In this document: positions 45,427 to 57,802 of the stretch, one piece after another | How positions within the stretch are numbered: position 1 is the stretch's first letter | How the letters are laid out: each line of letters opens with the position of its first letter | DNA from: Synaphobranchus kaupii | Lineage: Eukaryota > Chordata > Actinopteri > Anguilliformes > Synaphobranchidae | Direction: 5' to 3' | Assembly (NCBI GenBank): GCA_029718625.1 | Contig: CM056380.1 | Span: 19,471,923 to 19,535,922 of the forward strand | DNA length: 64,000 bases | The notes under the pieces: generated by a model | What the model was told of the DNA's origin: nothing | The model's database searches: none | The model's input: the letters and a program-made list of their open reading frames with translations, nothing else | Position numbers and translations under genes: made by a program

Positions 45427-45662
45427 TTTTTAAAAGTTTTGTTTTCCGTTTTCGCACGCGATGGGGCTGTTCGCCGAGGTAAAAGGTGGAAACTATCACT
45501 GTATTATTCACAATGATGATAATTAAACGTATCCTAATTATGCAGTCGATAATATGCACTCTCGTAATTGTGCTCCTTTGACCGCGTTGATAAACAGAAT
45601 TAAGCGGAACCGGCGTTTGAAATTTAGAAACAATTTAACCCGGGTCAGCTCATTTCACCTTT

Positions 45663-45699
45663 GCTCACGGCCATCCCACACTGAAAAGGCCCGAACCCG
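45663..45699 (+). pseudogene. Truncated 5S rRNA, unit 29
   Basis: Same break point. Confidence 0.92.
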
Positions 45700-45778
45700 A
45701 GCTGTATTGTGATAGCGCATTTTCAAAACTCAAGTGTCATCGATTGCAGTGCGCATTAGGTGTAAACGACAATTCGGC

Positions 45779-45862
45779 AGCTCAGAGCACCTGTCCTCAA
45801 GCGATCCGCTAGCCTCAGCCTTTCAGTAGCTTGGATGACAGGCTCACGCCACCGCGCCCAGC
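45779..45862 (-). ncRNA. 7SL Alu-domain-like, unit 29
   Basis: Same as reference. Confidence 0.58.
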
Positions 45863-46528
45863 GAAAGCCGAATGGCATTTTATTGCTTTTCTAGAAAGCA
45901 GTGTTGTGACGTCAAATAGGCATCAGTCTGATTCTCTGCGCAACGTTCCCTAGAGTGGTAGGCTATAAATAGGCAGAGGAAACAAGGTCAACAAGAAAAC
46001 AGCAAACATTAGGTCAATCGTTAGCCGACAGCAACGTGAAGTGAAATAAAAATAATAATAACGGGAGATTTTGCAAAAACAAAGCAGAAACTAAATAAGC
46101 CCCTCTTCAGTCTGACCGAAGCTAAACGAAAATCGAAATAAAAATAGAAAAGTAAGTAAAAGCAAACCTACTTAAAATTCAAAGTTATTCTGACAGGTTC
46201 GTTAATTTAGCTAAACCAGCAGCCAATCTATGCCTATAAATGAACATTTTGTTGTTAATATGAGTTCTGTAACTTATTAAATTGAGTTTGCAGGAAAAGA
46301 TAATTCTGAATAGAAACCGCTTCACGTGCCTTTACGCATGAATCCAAACACACATAGATTTTGATTGTACCAAAGAACAAATTCAGATAAGGAAAATGAC
46401 TAATTATGCAGTCGACAATATGCACTCTCGTTATTGTGCTCCTTTGACCGCGTTGATAAGCAAAATAAAGCGGAACCGGCGGTTGAAGTTTAGAAATAAT
46501 TTAACCCGGGTCAGCTCCGGTCACTTTC

Positions 46529-46647
46529 GCTCACGGCCATACCACACTGAAAATGCCCGAACTCGTCTGATCTCGGAAGCCAAGCAGTGTAGGGCTTGGT
46601 TAGTACTTGGATGGGAGACCGCCTGGGAATACTAGGTGCTGTAAGCA
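46529..46647 (+). rRNA. 5S rRNA, alpha copy, unit 30
   Basis: Alpha type; one C to T change 5 bp upstream of the gene. Confidence 0.97.
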
Positions 46648-46887
46648 TTTTTAAAAGTTTTGTTTTCCGTTTTCGCACGCGATGGGGCTGTTCGCCGAGG
46701 TAAAAGGTGGAAACTATCACTGTATTATTCACAATGATGATAATTAAACGTCTTCGTATCCTAACTATGCAGTGGACAATATTCACTCGTAATTTTGCTC
46801 CTTTGACCGCGTTGATAAGCAAAATTAAACGGAACCGGCGGTTGACGTTTAGAAACAATTTAACCCGGGTCTGCTCAGGGCAACTTC

Positions 46888-47006
46888 GCTCACGGCCATA
46901 CCACACTGAAAGAGCCCGAACTCGTCCGATCTCGGAAGCCAAACAGTGTAGGGCCTGGTTAGTACTTGGATGGGAGACCGCCTGGGAATACTAGGTGCTG
47001 TAAGCA
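46888..47006 (+). rRNA. 5S rRNA, beta copy, unit 30
   Basis: Beta type, unchanged; upstream spacer 2 bp short. Confidence 0.95.
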
Positions 47007-47242
47007 TTTTTAAAAGTTTTGTTTTCCGTTTTCGCACGCGATGGGGCTGTTCGCCGAGGTAAAAGGTGGAAACTATCACTGTATTATTCACAATGATGAT
47101 AATTAAACGTATCCTAATTATGCAGTCGATAATATGCACTCTCGTAATTGTGCTCCTTTGACCGCGTTGATAAACAGAATTAAGCGGAACCGGCGTTTGA
47201 AATTTAGAAACAATTTAACCCGGGTCAGCTCATTTCACCTTT

Positions 47243-47279
47243 GCTCACGGCCATCCCACACTGAAAAGGCCCGAACCCG
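47243..47279 (+). pseudogene. Truncated 5S rRNA, unit 30
   Basis: Same break point. Confidence 0.92.
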
Positions 47280-47358
47280 AGCTGTATTGTGATAGCGCAT
47301 TTTCAAAACTCAAGTGTCATCGATTGCAGTGCGCATTAGGTGTAAACGACAATTCGGC

Positions 47359-47442
47359 AGCTCAGAGCACCTGTCCTCAAGCGATCCGCTAGCCTCAGCC
47401 TTTCAGTAGCTTGGATGACAGGCTCACGCCACCGCGCCCAGC
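47359..47442 (-). ncRNA. 7SL Alu-domain-like, unit 30
   Basis: Same as reference. Confidence 0.58.
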
Positions 47443-48108
47443 GAAAGCCGAATGGCATTTTATTGCTTTTCTAGAAAGCAGTGTTGTGACGTCAAATAGG
47501 CATCAGTCTGATTCTCTGCGCAACGTTCCCTAGAGTGGTAGGCTATAAATAGGCAGAGGAAACAAGGTCAACAAGAAAACAGCAAACATTAGGTCAATCG
47601 TTAGCCGACAGCAACGTGAAGTGAAATAAAAATAATAATAACGGGAGATTTTGCAAAAACAAAGCAGAAACTAAATAAGCCCCTCTTCAGTCTGACCGAA
47701 GCTAAACGAAAATCGAAATAAAAATAGAAAAGTAAGTAAAAGCAAACCTACTTAAAATTCAAAGTTATTCTGACAGGTTCGTTAATTTAGCTAAACCAGC
47801 AGCCAATCTATGCCTATAAATTAACATTTTGTTGTTAATATGAGTTCTGTAACTTATTAAATTGAGTTTGCAGGAAAAGATAATTCTGAATAGAAACCGC
47901 TTGACGTGCCTTTACGCATGAATCCAAAAACACATAGATTTTGATTGTACCAAAGAACAAATTCAGATAAGGAAAATGACTAATTATGCAGTCGACAATA
48001 TGCACTCTCGTTATTGTGCTCCTTTGACCGCGTTGATAAGCAAAATAAAGCGGAACCGGCGGTTGAAGTGTAGAAATAATTTAACCCGGGTCAGCTCCGG
48101 TCACCTTC

Positions 48109-48227
48109 GCTCACGGCCATACCACACTGAAAATGCCCGAACTCGTCTGATCTCGGAAGCCAAGCAGTGTAGGGCTTGGTTAGTACTTGGATGGGAGACC
48201 GCCTGGGAATACTAGGTGCTGTAAGCA
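48109..48227 (+). rRNA. 5S rRNA, alpha copy, unit 31
   Basis: Alpha type, unchanged. Confidence 0.97.
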
Positions 48228-48469
48228 TTTTTAAAAGTTTTGTTTTCCGTTTTCGCACGCGATGGGGCTGTTCGCCGAGGTAAAAGGTGGAAACTATCAC
48301 TGTATTATTCACAATGATGATAATTAAACGTCTTCGTATCCTAATTATGCAGTGGACAATATTCACTCTCGTAATTTTGCTCCTTTGACCGCGTTGATAA
48401 GCAAAATTAAACGGAACCGGCGGTTGACGTTTAGAAACAATTTAACCCGGGTCAGCTCAGAGCAACTTC

Positions 48470-48588
48470 GCTCACGGCCATACCACACTGAAAGAGCCCG
48501 AACTCGTCCGATCTCGGAAGCCAAACAGTGTAGGGCCTGGTTAGTACTTGGATGGGAGACCGCCTGGGAATACTAGGTGCTGTCAGCA
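48470..48588 (+). rRNA. 5S rRNA, beta copy, unit 31
   Basis: Beta type with A115C. Confidence 0.92.
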
Positions 48589-48824
48589 TTTTTAAAAGTT
48601 TTGTTTTCCGTTTTCGCACGCGATGGGGCTGTTCGCCGAGGTAAAAGGTGGAAACTATCACTGTATTATTCACAATGATGATAATTAAACGTATCCTAAT
48701 TATGCAGTCGATAATATGCACTCTCGTAATTGTGCTCCTTTGACCGCGTTGATAAACAGAATTAAGCGGAACCGGCGTTTGAAATTTAGAAACAATTTAA
48801 CCCGGGTCAGCTCATTTCACCTTT

Positions 48825-48861
48825 GCTCACGGCCATCCCACACTGAAAAGGCCCGAACCCG
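48825..48861 (+). pseudogene. Truncated 5S rRNA, unit 31
   Basis: Same break point. Confidence 0.92.
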
Positions 48862-48940
48862 AGCTGTATTGTGATAGCGCATTTTCAAAACTCAAGTGTC
48901 ATCGATTGCAGTGCGCATTAGGTGTAAACGACAATTCGGC

Positions 48941-49024
48941 AGCTCAGAGCACCTGTCCTCAAGCGATCCGCTAGCCTCAGCCTTTCAGTAGCTTGGATGA
49001 CAGGCTCACGCCACCGCGCCCAGC
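48941..49024 (-). ncRNA. 7SL Alu-domain-like, unit 31
   Basis: Same as reference. Confidence 0.58.
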
Positions 49025-49700
49025 GAAAGCCGAATGGCATTTTATTGCTTTTCTAGAAAGCAGTGTTGTGACGTCAAATAGGCATCAGTCTGATTCTCTG
49101 CGCAACGTTCCCTAGAGTGGTAGGCTATAAATAGGCAGAGGAAACAAGGTCAACAAGAAAACAGCAAACATTAGGTCAATCGTTAGCCGACAGCAACGTG
49201 AAGTGAAATAAAAATAATAATAACGGGAGATTTTGCAAAAACAAAGCAGAAACTAAATAAGCCCCTCTTCAGTCTGACCGAAGCTAAACGAAAATCGAAA
49301 TAAAAATAGAAAAGTAAGTAAAAGCAAACCTACTTAAAATTCAAAGTTATTCTGACAGGTTCGTTAATTTAGCTAAACCAGCAGCCAATCTATGCCTATA
49401 AATTAACATTTTGTTGTTAATATGAGTTCTGTAACTTATTAAATTGAGTTTGCAGGAAAAGATAATTCTGAATAGAAACCGCTTGACGTGCCTTTACGCA
49501 TGAATCCAAAAACACATAGATTTTGATTGTACCAAAGAACAAATTCAGATAAGGAAAATGACTAATTATGCAGTCGACAATATGCACTCTCGTTATTGTG
49601 CTCCTTTGACCGCGTTGATAAGCAAAATAAAGCGGAACCGGCGGTTGAAGTGTAGAAATAATTTAACCCGGGTCAGCTCCGGTCACCTTCGCTCACCTTC

Positions 49701-49819
49701 GCTCACGGCCATACCACACTGAAAATGCCCGAACTCGTCTGATCTCGGAAGCCAAGCAGTGTAGGGCTTGGTTAGTACTTGGATGGGAGACCGCCTGGGA
49801 ATACTAGGTGCTGTAAGCA
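49701..49819 (+). rRNA. 5S rRNA, alpha copy, unit 32
   Basis: Alpha type with the 10-bp upstream duplication. Confidence 0.95.
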
Positions 49820-50061
49820 TTTTTAAAAGTTTTGTTTTCCGTTTTCGCACGCGATGGGGCTGTTCGCCGAGGTAAAAGGTGGAAACTATCACTGTATTAT
49901 TCACAATGATGATAATTAAACGTCTTCGTATCCTAATTATGCAGTGGACAATATTCACTCTCGTAATTTTGCTCCTTTGACCGCGTTGATAAGCAAAATT
50001 AAACGGAACCGGCGGTTGACGTTTAGAAACAATTTAACCCGGGTCTGCTCAGGGCAACTTC

Positions 50062-50180
50062 GCTCACGGCCATACCACACTGAAAGAGCCCGAACTCGTC
50101 CGATCTCGGAAGCCAAACAGTGTAGGGCCTGGTTAGTACTTGGATGGGAGACCGCCTGGGAATACTAGGTGCTGTAAGCA
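50062..50180 (+). rRNA. 5S rRNA, beta copy, unit 32
   Basis: Beta type, unchanged. Confidence 0.95.
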
Positions 50181-50416
50181 TTTTTAAAAGTTTTGTTTTC
50201 CGTTTTCGCACGCGATGGGGCTGTTCGCCGAGGTAAAAGGTGGAAACTATCACTGTATTATTCACAATGATGATAATTAAACGTATCCTAATTATGCAGT
50301 CGATAATATGCACTCTCGTAATTGTGCTCCTTTGACCGCGTTGATAAACAGAATTAAGCGGAACCGGCGTTTGAAATTTAGAAACAATTTAACCCGGGTC
50401 AGCTCATTTCACCTTT

Positions 50417-50453
50417 GCTCACGGCCATCCCACACTGAAAAGGCCCGAACCCG
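50417..50453 (+). pseudogene. Truncated 5S rRNA, unit 32
   Basis: Same break point. Confidence 0.92.
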
Positions 50454-50532
50454 AGCTGTATTGTGATAGCGCATTTTCAAAACTCAAGTGTCATCGATTG
50501 CAGTGCGCATTAGGTGTAAACGACAATTCGGC

Positions 50533-50616
50533 AGCTCAGAGCACCTGTCCTCAAGCGATCCGCTAGCCTCAGCCTTTCAGTAGCTTGGATGACAGGCTCA
50601 CGCCACCGCGCCCAGC
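50533..50616 (-). ncRNA. 7SL Alu-domain-like, unit 32
   Basis: Same as reference. Confidence 0.58.
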
Positions 50617-51282
50617 GAAAGCCGAATGGCATTTTATTGCTTTTCTAGAAAGCAGTGTTGTGACGTCAAATAGGCATCAGTCTGATTCTCTGCGCAACGT
50701 TCCCTAGAGTGGTAGGCTATAAATAGGCAGAGGAAACAAGGTCAACAAGAAAACAGCAAACATTAGGTCAATCGTTAGCCGACAGCAACGTGAAGTGAAA
50801 TAAAAATAATAATAACGGGAGATTTTGCAAAAACAAAGCAGAAACTAAATAAGCCCCTCTTCAGTCTGACCGAAGCTAAACGAAAATCGAAATAAAAATA
50901 GAAAAGTAAGTAAAAGCAAACCTACTTAAAATTCAAAGTTATTCTGACAGGTTCGTTAATTTAGCTAAACCAGCAGCCAATCTATGCCTATAAATGAACA
51001 TTTTGTTGTTAATATGAGTTCTGTAACTTATTAAATTGAGTTTGCAGGAAAAGATAATTCTGAATAGAAACCGCTTCACGTGCCTTTACGCATGAATCCA
51101 AACACACATAGATTTTGATTGTACCAAAGAACAAATTCAGATAAGGAAAATGACTAATTATGCAGTCGACAATATGCACTCTCGTTATTGTGCTCCTTTG
51201 ACCGCGTTGATAAGCAAAATAAAGCGGAACCGGCGGTTGAAGTTTAGAAATAATTTAACCCGGGTCAGCTCCGGTCACCTTC

Positions 51283-51401
51283 GCTCACGGCCATACCACA
51301 CTGAAAATGCCCGAACTCGTCTGATCTCGGAAGCCAAGCAGTGTAGGGCTTGGTTAGTACTTGGATGGGAGACCGCCTGGGAATACTAGGTGCTGTAAGC
51401 A
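51283..51401 (+). rRNA. 5S rRNA, alpha copy, unit 33
   Basis: Alpha type, unchanged. Confidence 0.97.
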
Positions 51402-51641
51402 TTTTTAAAAGTTTTGTTTTCCGTTTTCGCACGCGATGGGGCTGTTCGCCGAGGTAAAAGGTGGAAACTATCACTGTATTATTCACAATGATGATAATTA
51501 AACGTCTTCGTATCCTAACTATGCAGTGGACAATATTCACTCGTAATTTTGCTCCTTTGACCGCGTTGATAAGCAAAATTAAACGGAACCGGCGGTTGAC
51601 GTTTAGAAACAATTTAACCCGGGTCTGCTCAGGGCAACTTC

Positions 51642-51760
51642 GCTCACGGCCATACCACACTGAAAGAGCCCGAACTCGTCCGATCTCGGAAGCCAAACAG
51701 TGTAGGGCCTGGTTAGTACTTGGATGGGAGACCGCCTGGGAATACTAGGTGCTGTAAGCA
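51642..51760 (+). rRNA. 5S rRNA, beta copy, unit 33
   Basis: Beta type, unchanged; upstream spacer 2 bp short. Confidence 0.95.
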
Positions 51761-51996
51761 TTTTTAAAAGTTTTGTTTTCCGTTTTCGCACGCGATGGGG
51801 CTGTTCGCCGAGGTAAAAGGTGGAAACTATCACTGTATTATTCACAATGATGATAATTAAACGTATCCTAATTATGCAGTCGATAATATGCACTCTCGTA
51901 ATTGTGCTCCTTTGACCGCGTTGATAAACAGAATTAAGCGGAACCGGCGTTTGAAATTTAGAAACAATTTAACCCGGGTCAGCTCATTTCACCTTT

Positions 51997-52033
51997 GCTC
52001 ACGGCCATCCCACACTGAAAAGGCCCGAACCCG
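51997..52033 (+). pseudogene. Truncated 5S rRNA, unit 33
   Basis: Same break point. Confidence 0.92.
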
Positions 52034-52112
52034 AGCTGTATTGTGATAGCGCATTTTCAAAACTCAAGTGTCATCGATTGCAGTGCGCATTAGGTGTAAA
52101 CGACAATTCGGC

Positions 52113-52196
52113 AGCTCAGAGCACCTGTCCTCAAGCGATCCGCTAGCCTCAGCCTTTCAGTAGCTTGGATGACAGGCTCACGCCACCGCGCCCAGC
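52113..52196 (-). ncRNA. 7SL Alu-domain-like, unit 33
   Basis: Same as reference. Confidence 0.58.
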
Positions 52197-52862
52197 GAAA
52201 GCCGAATGGCATTTTATTGCTTTTCTAGAAAGCAGTGTTGTGACGTCAAATAGGCATCAGTCTGATTCTCTGCGCAACGTTCCCTAGAGTGGTAGGCTAT
52301 AAATAGGCAGAGGAAACAAGGTCAACAAGAAAACAGCAAACATTAGGTCAATCGTTAGCCGACAGCAACGTGAAGTGAAATAAAAATAATAATAACGGGA
52401 GATTTTGCAAAAACAAAGCAGAAACTAAATAAGCCCCTCTTCAGTCTGACCGAAGCTAAACGAAAATCGAAATAAAAATAGAAAAGTAAGTAAAAGCAAA
52501 CCTACTTAAAATTCAAAGTTATTCTGACAGGTTCGTTAATTTAGCTAAACCAGCAGCCAATCTATGCCTATAAATTAACATTTTGTTGTTAATATGAGTT
52601 CTGTAACTTATTAAATTGAGTTTGCAGGAAAAGATAATTCTGAATAGAAACCGCTTGACGTGCCTTTACGCATGAATCCAAAAACACATAGATTTTGATT
52701 GTACCAAAGAACAAATTCAGATAAGGAAAATGACTAATTATGCAGTCGACAATATGCACTCTCGTTATTGTGCTCCTTTGACCGCGTTGATAAGCAAAAT
52801 AAAGCGGAACCGGCGGTTGAAGTGTAGAAATAATTTAACCCGGGTCAGCTCCGGTCACCTTC

Positions 52863-52981
52863 GCTCACGGCCATACCACACTGAAAATGCCCGAACTCGT
52901 CTGATCTCGGAAGCCAAGCAGTGTAGGGCTTGGTTAGTACTTGGATGGGAGACCGCCTGGGAATACTAGGTGCTGTAAGCA
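52863..52981 (+). rRNA. 5S rRNA, alpha copy, unit 34
   Basis: Alpha type, unchanged. Confidence 0.97.
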
Positions 52982-53223
52982 TTTTTAAAAGTTTTGTTTT
53001 CCGTTTTCGCACGCGATGGGGCTGTTCGCCGAGGTAAAAGGTGGAAACTATCACTGTATTATTCACAATGATGATAATTAAACGTCTTCGTATCCTAATT
53101 ATGCAGTGGACAATATTCACTCTCGTAATTTTGCTCCTTTGACCGCGTTGATAAGCAAAATTAAACGGAACCGGCGGTTGACGTTTAGAAACAATTTAAC
53201 CCGGGTCAGCTCAGAGCAACTTC

Positions 53224-53342
53224 GCTCACGGCCATACCACACTGAAAGAGCCCGAACTCGTCCGATCTCGGAAGCCAAACAGTGTAGGGCCTGGTTAGTA
53301 CTTGGATGGGAGACCGCCTGGGAATACTAGGTGCTGTCAGCA
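53224..53342 (+). rRNA. 5S rRNA, beta copy, unit 34
   Basis: Beta type with A115C. Confidence 0.92.
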
Positions 53343-53578
53343 TTTTTAAAAGTTTTGTTTTCCGTTTTCGCACGCGATGGGGCTGTTCGCCGAGGTAAAA
53401 GGTGGAAACTATCACTGTATTATTCACAATGATGATAATTAAACGTATCCTAATTATGCAGTCGATAATATGCACTCTCGTAATTGTGCTCCTTTGACCG
53501 CGTTGATAAACAGAATTAAGCGGAACCGGCGTTTGAAATTTAGAAACAATTTAACCCGGGTCAGCTCATTTCACCTTT

Positions 53579-53615
53579 GCTCACGGCCATCCCACACTGA
53601 AAAGGCCCGAACCCG
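53579..53615 (+). pseudogene. Truncated 5S rRNA, unit 34
   Basis: Same break point. Confidence 0.92.
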
Positions 53616-53694
53616 AGCTGTATTGTGATAGCGCATTTTCAAAACTCAAGTGTCATCGATTGCAGTGCGCATTAGGTGTAAACGACAATTCGGC

Positions 53695-53778
53695 AGCTCA
53701 GAGCACCTGTCCTCAAGCGATCCGCTAGCCTCAGCCTTTCAGTAGCTTGGATGACAGGCTCACGCCACCGCGCCCAGC
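53695..53778 (-). ncRNA. 7SL Alu-domain-like, unit 34
   Basis: Same as reference. Confidence 0.58.
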
Positions 53779-54444
53779 GAAAGCCGAATGGCATTTTATT
53801 GCTTTTCTAGAAAGCAGTGTTGTGACGTCAAATAGGCATCAGTCTGATTCTCTGCGCAACGTTCCCTAGAGTGGTAGGCTATAAATAGGCAGAGGAAACA
53901 AGGTCAACAAGAAAACAGCAAACATTAGGTCAATCGTTAGCCGACAGCAACGTGAAGTGAAATAAAAATAATAATAACGGGAGATTTTGCAAAAACAAAG
54001 CAGAAACTAAATAAGCCCCTCTTCAGTCTGACCGAAGCTAAACGAAAATCGAAATAAAAATAGAAAAGTAAGTAAAAGCAAACCTACTTAAAATTCAAAG
54101 TTATTCTGACAGGTTCGTTAATTTAGCTAAACCAGCAGCCAATCTATGCCTATAAATTAACATTTTGTTGTTAATATGAGTTCTGTAACTTATTAAATTG
54201 AGTTTGCAGGAAAAGATAATTCTGAATAGAAACCGCTTGACGTGCCTTTACGCATGAATCCAAAAACACATAGATTTTGATTGTACCAAAGAACAAATTC
54301 AGATAAGGAAAATGACTAATTATGCAGTCGACAATATGCACTCTCGTTATTGTGCTCCTTTGACCGCGTTGATAAGCAAAATAAAGCGGAACCGGCGGTT
54401 GAAGTGTAGAAATAATTTAACCCGGGTCAGCTCCGGTCACCTTC

Positions 54445-54563
54445 GCTCACGGCCATACCACACTGAAAATGCCCGAACTCGTCTGATCTCGGAAGCCAAG
54501 CAGTGTAGGGCTTGGTTAGTACTTGGATGGGAGACCGCCTGGGAATACTAGGTGCTGTAAGCA
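54445..54563 (+). rRNA. 5S rRNA, alpha copy, unit 35
   Basis: Alpha type, unchanged. Confidence 0.97.
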
Positions 54564-54805
54564 TTTTTAAAAGTTTTGTTTTCCGTTTTCGCACGCGATG
54601 GGGCTGTTCGCCGAGGTAAAAGGTGGAAACTATCACTGTATTATTCACAATGATGATAATTAAACGTCTTCGTATCCTAATTATGCAGTGGACAATATCC
54701 ACTCTCGTAATTTTGCTCCTTTGACCGCGTTGATAAGCAAAATTAAACGGAACCGGCGGTTGACGTTTAGAAACAATTTAACCCGGGTCAGCTCAAAGCA
54801 ACTTT

Positions 54806-54924
54806 GCTCACGGCCATACCACACTGAAAGAGCCCGAACTCGTCCGATCTCGGAAGCCAAACAGTGTAGGGCCTGGTTAATACTTGGATGGGAGACCGCC
54901 TGGGAATACTAGGTGCTGTAAGCA
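54806..54924 (+). rRNA. 5S rRNA, beta copy, unit 35
   Basis: Beta type with G75A; two more G/C to A/T changes lie just upstream, so this copy has begun to diverge. Confidence 0.9.
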
Positions 54925-55160
54925 TTTTTAAAAGTTTTGTTTTCCGTTTTCGCACGCGATGGGGCTGTTCGCCGAGGTAAAAGGTGGAAACTATCACTGT
55001 ATTATTCACAATGATGATAATTAAACGTATCCTAATTATGCAGTCGATAATATGCACTCTCGTAATTGTGCTCCTTTGACCGCGTTGATAAACAGAATTA
55101 AGCGGAACCGGCGTTTGAAATTTAGAAACAATTTAACCCGGGTCAGCTCATTTCACCTTT

Positions 55161-55197
55161 GCTCACGGCCATCCCACACTGAAAAGGCCCGAACCCG
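55161..55197 (+). pseudogene. Truncated 5S rRNA, unit 35
   Basis: Same break point. Confidence 0.92.
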
Positions 55198-55276
55198 AGC
55201 TGTATTGTGATAGCGCATTTTCAAAACTCAAGTGTCATCGATTGCAGTGCGCATTAGGTGTAAACGACAATTCGGC

Positions 55277-55360
55277 AGCTCAGAGCACCTGTCCTCAAGC
55301 GATCCGCTAGCCTCAGCCTTTCAGTAGCTTGGATGACAGGCTCACGCCACCGCGCCCAGC
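55277..55360 (-). ncRNA. 7SL Alu-domain-like, unit 35
   Basis: Same as reference. Confidence 0.58.
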
Positions 55361-56026
55361 GAAAGCCGAATGGCATTTTATTGCTTTTCTAGAAAGCAGT
55401 GTTGTGACGTCAAATAGGCATCAGTCTGATTCTCTGCGCAACGTTCCCTAGAGTGGTAGGCTATAAATAGGCAGAGGAAACAAGGTCAACAAGAAAACAG
55501 CAAACATTAGGTCAATCGTTAGCCGACAGCAACGTGAAGTGAAATAAAAATAATAATAACGGGAGATTTTGCAAAAACAAAGCAGAAACTAAATAAGACC
55601 CTCTTCAGTCTGACCGAAGCTAAACGAAAATCGAAATAAAAATAGAAAAGTAAGTAAAAGCAAACCTACTTAAAATTCAAAGTTATTCTGACAGGTTCGT
55701 TAATTTAGCTAAACCAGCAGCCAATCTATGCCTATAAATTAACATTTTGTTGTTAATATGAGTTCTGTAACTTATTAAATTGAGTTTGCAGGAAAAGATA
55801 ATTCTGAATAGAAACCGCTTGACGTGCCTTTACGCATGAATCCAAAAACACATAGATTTTGATTGTACCAAAGAACAAATTCAGATAAGGAAAATGACTA
55901 ATTATGCAGTCGACAATATGCACTCTCGTTATTGTGCTCCTTTGACCGCGTTGATAAGCAAAATAAAGCGGAACCGGCGGTTGAAGTGTAGAAATAATTT
56001 AACCCGGGTCAGCTCCGGTCACCTTC

Positions 56027-56145
56027 GCTCACGGCCATACCACACTGAAAATGCCCGAACTCGTCTGATCTCGGAAGCCAAGCAGTGTAGGGCTTGGTTA
56101 GTACTTGGATGGGAGACCGCCTGGGAATACTAGGTGCTGTAAGCA
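56027..56145 (+). rRNA. 5S rRNA, single alpha copy, unit 36
   Basis: Alpha type, only intact gene of a 1221-bp unit. Confidence 0.97.
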
Positions 56146-56381
56146 TTTTTAAAAGTTTTGTTTTCCGTTTTCGCACGCGATGGGGCTGTTCGCCGAGGTA
56201 AAAGGTGGAAACTATCACTGTATTATTCACAATGATGATAATTAAACGTATCCTAATTATGCAGTCGATAATATGCACTCTCGTAATTGTGCTCCTTTGA
56301 CCGCGTTGATAAACAGAATTAAGCGGAACCGGCGTTTGACATTTAGAAACAATTTAACCCGGGTCAGCTCATTTCACCTTT

Positions 56382-56418
56382 GCTCACGGCCATCCCACAC
56401 TGAAAAGGCCCGAACCCG
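56382..56418 (+). pseudogene. Truncated 5S rRNA, unit 36
   Basis: As in unit 9; one change in the upstream spacer (TTTGACATTT). Confidence 0.92.
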
Positions 56419-56497
56419 AGCTGTATTGTGATAGCGCATTTTCAAAACTCAAGTGTCATCGATTGCAGTGCGCATTAGGTGTAAACGACAATTCGGC

Positions 56498-56581
56498 AGC
56501 TCAGAGCACCTGTCCTCAAGCGATCCGCTAGCCTCAGCCTTTCAGTAGCTTGGATGACAGGCTCACGCCACCGCGCCCAGC
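56498..56581 (-). ncRNA. 7SL Alu-domain-like, unit 36
   Basis: Same as reference. Confidence 0.58.
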
Positions 56582-57247
56582 GAAAGCCGAATGGCATTTT
56601 ATTGCTTTTCTAGAAAGCAGTGTTGTGACGTCAAATAGGCATCAGTCTGATTCTCTGCGCAACGTTCCCTAGAGTGGTAGGCTATAAATAGGCAGAGGAA
56701 ACAAGGTCAACAAGAAAACAGCAAACATTAGGTCAATCGTTAGCCGACAGCAACGTGAAGTGAAATAAAAATAATAATAACGGGAGATTTTGCAAAAACA
56801 AAGCAGAAACTAAATAAGCCCCTCTTCAGTCTGACCGAAGCTAAACGAAAATCGAAATAAAAATAGAAAAGTAAGTAAAAGCAAACCTACTTAAAATTCA
56901 AAGTTATTCTGACAGGTTCGTTAATTTAGCTAAACCAGCAGCCAATCTATGCCTATAAATGAACATTTTGTTGTTAATATGAGTTCTGTAACTTATTAAA
57001 TTGAGTTTGCAGGAAAAGATAATTCTGAATATAAACCGCTTGACGTGCCTTTACGCATGAATCCAAAAACACATAGATTTTGATTGTACCAAAGAACAAA
57101 TTCAGATAAGGAAAATGACTAATTATGCAGTCGACAATATGCACTCTCGTTATTGTGCTCCTTTGACCGCGTTGATAAGCAAAATAAAGCGGAACCGGCG
57201 GTTGAAGTTTAGAAATAATTTAACCCGGGTCAGCTCCGGTCACCTTC

Positions 57248-57366
57248 GCTCACGGCCATACCACACTGAAAATGCCCGAACTCGTCTGATCTCGGAAGCC
57301 AAGCAGTGTAGGGCTTGGTTAGTACTTGGATGTGAGACCGCCTGGGAATACTAGGTGCTGTAAGCA
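57248..57366 (+). rRNA. 5S rRNA, single alpha copy, unit 37
   Basis: Alpha type with G86T in the C box (GGATGTGAGA), in a unit that has no second gene. Confidence 0.9.
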
Positions 57367-57602
57367 TTTTTAAAAGTTTTGTTTTCCGTTTTCGCACGCG
57401 ATGGGGCTGTTCGCCGAGGTAAAAGGTGGAAACTATCACTGTATTATTCACAATGATGATAATTAAACGTATCCTAATTATGCAGTCGATAATATGCACT
57501 CTCGTAATTGTGCTCCTTTGACCGCGTTGATAAACAGAATTAAGCGGAACCGGCGTTTGAAATTTAGAAACAATTTAACCCGGGTCAGCTCATTTCACCT
57601 TT

Positions 57603-57639
57603 GCTCACGGCCATCCCACACTGAAAAGGCCCGAACCCG
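57603..57639 (+). pseudogene. Truncated 5S rRNA, unit 37
   Basis: As in unit 9. Confidence 0.92.
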
Positions 57640-57718
57640 AGCTGTATTGTGATAGCGCATTTTCAAAACTCAAGTGTCATCGATTGCAGTGCGCATTAGG
57701 TGTAAACGACAATTCGGC

Positions 57719-57802
57719 AGCTCAGAGCACCTGTCCTCAAGCGATCCGCTAGCCTCAGCCTTTCAGTAGCTTGGATGACAGGCTCACGCCACCGCGCCCA
57801 GC
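57719..57802 (-). ncRNA. 7SL Alu-domain-like, unit 37
   Basis: Same as reference. Confidence 0.58.

Larger units (their letters stand above)
43222..52729 (+). repeat. Two copies of a 4754-bp three-unit block
   Basis: Units 28-30 (43222-47975) and 31-33 (47976-52729) repeat as triplets of 1582, 1592 and 1580 bp. Each triplet has the same ordered markers: A115C in beta, then the 10-bp duplication before alpha, then the 2-bp-short spacer before beta. Units 24-27 (36876-43221) show the same order with the middle unit present twice. Confidence 0.88.
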
